Assembly: GCA_928212115.1 (NCBI GenBank)
Contig: CAKMRJ010005523.1
Span: forward strand, 100,981,243 to 101,045,242
DNA length: 64,000 nt
Origin: Lactuca virosa
Lineage: Eukaryota > Streptophyta > Magnoliopsida > Asterales > Asteraceae
Direction of reading: 5' to 3'
In this document: one piece after another, positions 57,956-64,000 of the stretch
Layout of the letters: each line of letters starts with the position of its first letter
How positions within the stretch are numbered: position 1 is the first letter of the stretch
Made by a program: the position numbers and the translations under genes
Notes under the pieces: generated by a model
What the model was told of the DNA's origin: nothing
The model's input: the letters and a program-made list of their open reading frames with translations, nothing else
Databases searched by the model: none

Positions 57956-58665
57956 AATTTTTATAGTCAACCGGGTCATCCCGACCCTTAAATTGGCCAA
58001 AAACCGCTTGAATCGGGGAGTTATATCGAAAATCAGCTAAATAGAGCCGAAACCCTTCTTAGGAACCGAATCTCTTAAGAACCGAACCTCTTAGGAGCCG
58101 AACTCTCCTATTAGAGCCGAAGATGTCAGAACCAAAGTGTCAGAAGTGAAACAGCCTTCCTGAACCGAACCTGCTAAGGGACGGAACTCATCCTTCGGTC
58201 CGAGATACTACCTTCGGGTCCGAGACTACCTTCGCTCCATTTCGCTTCCTCCCCAGGTTCGCATGCGAAGCTGCTCAAGACCGAACCCTCCTCTCGGTTC
58301 CCATCTACTTTCGGTTCTAATGGATAAGACCGAACCTCCGACCCTGAACTTCGGATATTCGCAACTTTTACCCGATTTTCAATACTTTTAGCGTTTTGAG
58401 CCCGTTTTTCGTAATTTTAACGTGGGATTTTCACCCAAATCCATATTTTACCATTTTTAACCCCCAAAACTCATATTTTATTTATTTTTCAAGGTTTATT
58501 AATTATAAATCATTATTTTACATTAAGAAGAGTATCCTACACCACAAGTGGGTCAAGTGTGCCCACTTGCCTCCACGTGTCACTTCCTCATTAACCCAAC
58601 CCTATCCACATCACACAAACCAATGCAAACATCCTTTCAACTATGCAAGTTGCTCCAGCAACATC

Positions 58666-58673
58666 TATATAAA
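58666..58673 (+). promoter_or_regulatory. W LTR TATA box
   Basis: TATATAAA within CTATATAAAGAAATCC. Transcription would start about 30 bp further on and places the minisatellite in U3. Confidence 0.65.
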
Positions 58674-59970
58674 GAAATCCCTAGAGGATTTCTTGGTTCA
58701 CTTTGATCACTCTCAAACACTTATACACTTCTCAAACCATCAAGAGAGCCTCTTTTTCTCTCTACTTCCAGTCACTTTTTGGAAGTGTTCTTGAGCTATT
58801 ACTTCACTTTTTGGTAAGTATTCCATCTACACTCAAGTGTTATTTCATGTTTTCATAACACCCATGAATCATCTACACACATTTTAACACCAAAAATCGT
58901 TCTTAGGATCATCCAAACTTTCATGTGTTCATCAAGTGTTTTGACTTGATACTCCTCGTCTTCAACCTTCCACTCTTCAAGAAATCACTCAAGGTGAGTT
59001 CATACCCCTACATTTTCCAGTTTTATTTAGTTTTCAGGGGGGGGGGGGGAATACAAGTTAAAACACCAAAACATATTTAAAACTTAACTTGACAGCTTAC
59101 AACAAAAAAGTTATGACCTGTTCACGAACTGTTTTACCCAACTTAAGCTTAATATTTTTCAAAACTGTTTAATATGAAAATAGTTCAGGTTCATACCTTT
59201 AAAATGACTACTTGCACATCTCCATACGATTTTTTCTACAATTTATGGCGATTTTTACAAAACTGCCTAACATTTCAGAAACGAATTTGGACCTGTCTGT
59301 GAATATGAACCTTTTCACACAAGTTAGAGACTTCTAAACATCATAATAAAAATTATGAATAAACTAGACACATTTTATAAACTCTCACAGTTTACGGATT
59401 TAGTTTTCGACTTCGTATGATTTTTCTATGATGTTTTCAAAACAGTGAAGAAAGATTAAAAACTAGCTACATAGCTTACCATATTAACAACACTTTGTAG
59501 TATGTTGAGCAAAGTGAATAACACTAAGTTCCTAAATGTTGAAGGTATTTCTTGTTAGTTTATCATCATAAATAGAAATTAGTCATTCATAATAAGGTTT
59601 TCCCATGCATTTCGAACACATATAATAAACTACAATAAGTATAGTTTATGGATTTTTCGATAAAAGCATCCTACATGGAAAATGTTTTACTCTCAAAACA
59701 AATGGGTTTTTCATATACTACATGATAAACTATAATAGTAATAGTTTATGGATTTCGTATCACCAATTGCTTTCATAAAATGTGATTTCACTTCCACCAC
59801 GGAAGAGGTTTTATACTCAAACTATATGTAAACTAGTTAACGTAATTTGTGAGACATTCTCCTTCGGGGTACTCTTAAGTACCACAGAAAAGTCTTGTAG
59901 TTATAGCAGAGTCTCTTGTAGGGAGAGCGTGATAGTTGTGTATAGATCTATATTGGGTCTGACAAACCCG

Positions 59971-60013
59971 CACCTGAGCTGCTTGCAACAGCTAGACCGG
60001 CAGGTCTGAGGTG
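59971..60013 (+). promoter_or_regulatory. Conserved folded block in W LTR
   Basis: Outer stem CACCT/AGGTG, hairpin AGCTG/CAGCT and hairpin AGACC/GGTCT. All three stems match the G1 fold at the same places, with different bases in the second hairpin. Confidence 0.6.
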
Positions 60014-61086
60014 ACAAGTGTCATATCATTCCGACGCTTGAAGAACGTGGAGTACGAGGTCCTCGAGTTATAGTATGGTTATAACAACTCACATAGGGAG
60101 TTAACCATCTTTCAAGTTTACAAGGAAAATTCTCTTTTGAATAGGGGTTTTATCTATTTAAAGACTATTATAAACATTATAAGTACAAAACCCACACACA
60201 TTCTCGGTCTTGGGATTTAAGGCTACATAACTTTTTATAAGGAAAATATTGGATTTTCTTTGGAAATGCATTACGATTATAAACATTATAAGTACAACAC
60301 ACACACACACATATTCTCGGTCTTGGGATTTAAGGCTACATAACTTTTTATAAGGAAAATAAGGGATTTTTTTTGAAGTATAAATGACAAAGTACTAGGT
60401 TTATTCTAAATGGCTTTCATGATATTAAAACTACGTTTCATCTAGAATTGTTAGACTTCAGCTATAATTTGCTAAGTGTATATGTTAGAGTTATATAAGA
60501 ATTTAGTCGCAATTGACTTAGAATTGATGGGTCTGCCCTACTTCCTATTCCTTGTTTGGTTGTGGACCTTGGGCAGATCCATTATATTCGACGGTTTATC
60601 TAACTTTAATCTTATATAACTTATATACACTGGGTGATTATAGAAGGAATCTACGGGTCTCTCTAGGGTACATTATTGCATAACATAAGAGAGTTCATTT
60701 CGCGTTTAATAAAGAAAACATTGAATTTTATGGAATCATACTCTATCGCTTTTTACAAGGAAAACGGCTTCTTCCTCAAATAAAACTCTTATGAACTCAC
60801 TAACTTAATTGTTGACACTTTTTCAAAACTACTTGTATTCTCAGGAATTCAGTGAAACAGGAAATCAATAGCTTTTGAGGATGGGACGTTAAATCGTCAA
60901 ACATTTCATTATCATAGTGTAATTCATTTGAAAAATGTAAACACATACTATGGTGTAACTTTTTCAATTATATCCATGATGGTTGTATTTATTTTGAGCA
61001 CTATTATACTCGTTGTTGTGATACTATATATGAAGTCCTCCACCCCCGGACGTTTCCGCCATCCTTAGTTTGGGGATGTGACAGAT

Positions 61087-61098
61087 TGGTATCAGAGT
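61087..61098 (+). other. W primer-binding site
   Basis: TGGTATCAGAGT, one change from the tRNA-Met site, three bases after the LTR. Confidence 0.9.
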
Positions 61099-61189
61099 AT
61101 TGTTTATAGTGAACTAAGTATATCGAACCACATAAGATATACAAAATATAAATGCATTGGGACTAAAGTCTCTGATTAAACATGTTCAA

Positions 61190-61490
61190 ATAACTATACT
61201 TTTAGAAATAAATAGTTTCTTGTTAAAAGTATGAGTTAGGAAACTGCACGCTGCTACAGACGCTACCATCTCACAAACTCGAGACTTAGAAAGAGACTAC
61301 TATTTCAGAGACCAACTCATTAAGGACCTTATCGTCGCACAGGCGAAGACAAAGGAATATTAGGATAGACACTCGACACTCGAAGAGAGAGTGGTCGCAG
61401 CCGAGCGTAGGTTGGCAGAACTACAAGACGCATCGGTTTCGTTTGAAGCACCACTGGGGACGTATTGTCGTGAGCAGAGTTCATTTTACT
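61190..61490 (+). pseudogene. W pre-gag coiled-coil relic
   Basis: The plus strand reads RDLERDYYFRDQLIKDL, one stop, then HSTLEERVVAAERRLAELQ, matching the 17060-17250 part of G1 in order and spacing. Charged heptads suggest a coiled coil. Upstream parts are missing. It supports the idea that the pre-gag frame is a family trait. Confidence 0.6.
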
Positions 61491-62212
61491 CACAAGACCT
61501 TGTAGATTAGGTCTATGAGTATGCGTTGGTGCTACACCCCTCCATGTGTAGGCCCGACCCTGCGAGTTAGTGATTACACTAGTCCAGAGATTATTTGCGG
61601 CCCAAACTTTTCCTTGCAATGATGTGGTGTAGACCTGCATCAGGCTCAAAACCTTTCTCTAAAAACTAAATATACTAGAATCATGCAAATGAAATGGACA
61701 TGCATATTATTTCATTGGGAGCAATACTACCAAAAAAAAATTCATAAGTTTATTATATATAGACTCTCATTATGAATTGTTTTCAAGAACACCATAAACA
61801 TTGAACACGACACACTCAGAACTAAGATAAACTTAGTGAGATAAATCCTGACGTATAAGCCCTTATTCAAGACTTCTTATCATCTCACTTTTTTTAAACC
61901 TTATAGTTGAAAGGTGCCTCTTTCGTAGGCATATAGGGTGCGATCATACCAACACTAATACACCAGATCCCATCAGAACTCTTCAACTAAGCGTGTGTGA
62001 ACAAACATAATCCTAGGATGTGAAAGACTTAATGCCCGTACAAAAACCTGCTTCTACCCACTACCATAACTCCGTCTTAGGAACGTTGGCAGAAACATCG
62101 AGAATAGTTCAGTAAAGTGCGAAAATTTATATATGTGTATATAAGTGATAAGGATATAACTAGAGATAATCATCCCCACTCACGAAATCGTTTCTCCCCA
62201 TGCAACAGAGTT
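61491..62212 (+). other. W spacer between pre-gag relic and gag
   Basis: Non-coding, about 720 bp. The first 100 bp match the G1 spacer (GTATGCGTTGGTGCTAC and GATTACACTA). The 106-codon minus frame at 61329-61649 is antisense to the relic and not credible. Confidence 0.5.
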
Positions 62213-62741
62213 ATGTCTTCACAAGGAGGTAACCAGCCAACAATCAAGGCAACAATCCTGTAGATAGACTCTGCTACTTTTCAAGCTGCGGTCACAGCAG
62301 CCGTGACAGCCGTCATGACACTACTCAATGCTAACAACGCCAGCAGAGGTGAAGGCGGTGTTGGCAACTCTAACCACAGTAACAGTCAAGAACACCATCG
62401 GGTGTCTACCAACGTAAACGCATCAGACCACAAACCCAAGAGCAAGAAACGAAAGTTTTGGGACAAAAAGAGGCGTAACTTATCTCAGAAACGCGCTAAA
62501 AGACAATAAACTGTGGCTGCCCCTGCGATTACAACAGTAGTCACGACTCAAGCCTCGACACAAGCCACAACGCCTGTCACTCAAGCACCGGTCAGACAAT
62601 ATATGGGACCACTCCCAAAATGTAACAAGTGTGGCTACCATCACAATGGGGTTTGTCGGGTGCCGTATTGTAAAAACTGCAACAAGAACGGACATACTGC
62701 CCGCTTCTGCAGGACCCAGACCCGACACATCGCTACAATCA
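62213..62741 (+). pseudogene. gag: W gag, capsid part deleted
   Basis: The frame starts MSSQGGNQPTIKATIL, then TAG at 62261. It continues IDSATFQAAVTAAV as in G1, but jumps from the Asn/Ser-rich N-terminal tail straight to the basic KSKKRKFWDKKRR stretch, so the capsid core (about 500 bp in G1) is missing. TAA follows at 62507. The first cysteine cluster CNKCGYHHNGVC and the knuckle CKNCNKNGHTARFC are intact. Reading stops at the inverted LTR junction at 62742. Confidence 0.8.
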
Positions 62742-64000
62742 TGTCACACCCCCAAACCAAGGATGGCAGAAATGTCCGGGGGTGGAGGACTTCATGTATA
62801 GTATCACAACAACGAGTATAATAGTGCTCAAAGTAAATACAACCATCATAAATATAATTGAAAAGGTTACACCATAGTATATGTTTACATGTTTCAAAAC
62901 CAATTACATTATGATGAAAAAATGAACTGTTTGACGATTTAACGTCCCATCCTCAATATGCTGTTGATTTCCTGTTTTACTGATTTCCTGAGAATACAAG
63001 TAGTTTTGAAAGAGTGTCAACAATTAAGTTGGTGAGTTCATAAGAGTTTTGTTTGAGGAAAAAACCGTTTTCCTTGTAAAAGCGATAGAGTATGATTCCA
63101 GAAAATCCAATATTTTCTTTATTAAGTGTGAAGTGAATGCTCCTATGTTATGCGATAATGAACCATAGAAAGACCCGTAGATTCCTTCTATAATCACCTA
63201 GTGTATATAAGTTATATAAAATTTAATTTAAATAAACCGTCGAATATAATGGGTCTGCCCTAGGTCCACAACCAAACAAGGAACAGGAAGTAAGGCGGGC
63301 CCACCAATTATAAGTCGATTGTGACTAGATTCTTATATAACTCTAGCATACACACTTAGTAATTATAGCTGAAGTCTAACAATTCTAGACGAAATGTAGT
63401 TTTAATAGAAATATGTTTCCAAATAAAATCCAATATTTTCCTTATAAAAGTCATGTAGTCCTAAATCCCAGGACCGAGAATATGTGTGTGTTTTGTACTT
63501 ATAATGTTCATAATGGTAATGTGTTTCCAAAGAAAATCCAATATTTTCCTTATAAAAGTCATGTAGCCCTAAATCCCAGGACCGAGAATATGTGTGTGTT
63601 TTGTACTTATAACGTATTTGTAGTTTTAAATAGATAAAATCCCTTTTCAAAGTAGAATTTTCCCTGTAAACTTGAAAGATTGTTAACTCCCTATGTGAGT
63701 CGCTATAACCATACTATGACGAGAAATAACCTGCACAACGTTTTTCAGACGTTAAGATCCTATGACTCTTGTCACCCGCAGACCTGCCGGTCCAGCTGTA
63801 GCTAGCAGCGAGGTGTGGGGTGTCAATCCCAATATAGATCTATACACAATTATCACGCTCTCCCTACAAGAGACTCTGGTTATAACTTACAGGAATTGGA
63901 ATCCCGCACTCGAACGTACGGGGAGAGAATTGCCTCACAACTTAAGTTAACTAGTTTACACATAGTTTGATATTAAACCTCTTCCGTGGAGGAAGTAAAA
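62742..64000 (-). mobile_element. Inverted gypsy LTR of the W family, partial
   Basis: It starts TGTCACACCCCCAAACC, the complement of an LTR 3' end, and is the reverse complement of W LTR 59789-61083 at roughly 88-90% identity. Shared landmarks are the terminal ACGTCCGGGGG-type segment, the approximately 110-bp duplication (63411-63610) and the folded block (63772-63817). It is either a solo LTR or the 3' LTR of a minus-strand element continuing past the window. Confidence 0.85.
63772..63817 (-). promoter_or_regulatory. Conserved folded block in the inverted LTR
   Basis: In minus sense: outer CAC-a-CC with GGGTG, hairpin GCTG/CAGC, and hairpin GACC/GGTC. This is the fourth copy of the fold. 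Confidence 0.5.

Larger units (their letters stand above)
57243..61083 (+). repeat. W 5' LTR
   Basis: It starts TGTGACATCCG exactly where the X alignment ends, and ends GGGGATGTGACA before the primer site. Length 3841 bp. It contains a 30-bp minisatellite, a short GAACCGAAC repeat region (58030-58340), a TATA box and a splice-donor-like CAAGGTGAGT (about 58989). A 13-G run (59037-59049), the folded block (59971-60013) and a 109-bp tandem duplication (from 60167 and from 60276) follow. Confidence 0.82.
57243..62741 (+). mobile_element. Element W: 5' part of a gypsy chromovirus with 3.84 kb LTR
   Basis: An LTR, a good tRNA-Met primer site, a pre-gag coiled-coil relic and a deleted gag, on the plus strand, all matching G1 in order. 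It is inserted in X and is itself interrupted at 62742 by an inverted LTR of the same family. Its pol and 3' LTR are not in the window. Confidence 0.85.

Noticed and set aside
57537..57956. 139-codon minus frame and several overlapping plus frames with regular repeats
   Set aside because: They are translations of a 30-bp minisatellite inside an LTR; period divisible by three keeps frames open.
61329..61649. 106-codon minus frame
   Set aside because: Antisense to the W pre-gag relic, which has a clear homologue in G1.
63402..63650. 82- and 74-codon frames with an internal repeat
   Set aside because: They arise from the approximately 110-bp tandem duplication within the inverted LTR.

Overview
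The window is AT-rich plant nuclear DNA made almost entirely of transposable elements. No intact host gene could be supported. LTR retrotransposons with tRNA-Met primer sites, a CACTA terminus, a Helitron and long TA microsatellites point to a flowering plant. The protein style of the Copia third ORF and of the chromovirus pre-gag region recalls Asteraceae such as lettuce; that is inference, not a search result.

Left part. 1-2339 has no recognisable gene. 2502-12425 is a low-complexity block (G-rich, then TTATGGC-type, then the same motifs inverted, then C-rich) split by a complete 7.7 kb minus-strand Copia-like element 'U' (2986-10695; 769/773 bp LTRs; AGTAT target duplication). U's coding region is in ruins, yet its LTRs are still about 98% alike. 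A small MITE-like repeat follows (12450-12638). 'G1' (13776-24691; GATTG duplication; 2.4 kb LTRs) is a complete but dead Ty3/gypsy chromovirus whose whole gag-pol can be followed through stops and frameshifts.

Right part. From 26590 to the end is a nest of insertions. A gypsy gag relic 'T' (26590-27335) is cut by Copia 'V' (from 27336). V is cut by minus-strand Copia 'X' (from 29113). X holds four insertions: Copia 'Z' in its LTR (29705-42295; CCATG duplication; 12.6 kb with a third ORF), Copia 'Y' in its body (43380-51493), a Helitron (51696-54762), and gypsy 'W' (from 57243; 3.84 kb LTR). W's gag is in turn interrupted at 62742 by an inverted LTR of its own family, giving a fold-back. The right ends of T, V, X, W and the inverted copy lie outside the window.

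How the parts relate. All genes seen are retroelement genes (gag, protease, integrase, reverse transcriptase, RNase H, a coiled-coil third ORF), and all are broken. Most notable are (1) two families of hairpins in U with conserved loops and covarying stems, (2) a three-way-junction-like fold conserved in four gypsy LTR copies, (3) a plant-type TATA box and leader just before the third ORF of Z, and (4) the strand-switching satellite around 10985. All identities and folds were judged by eye.
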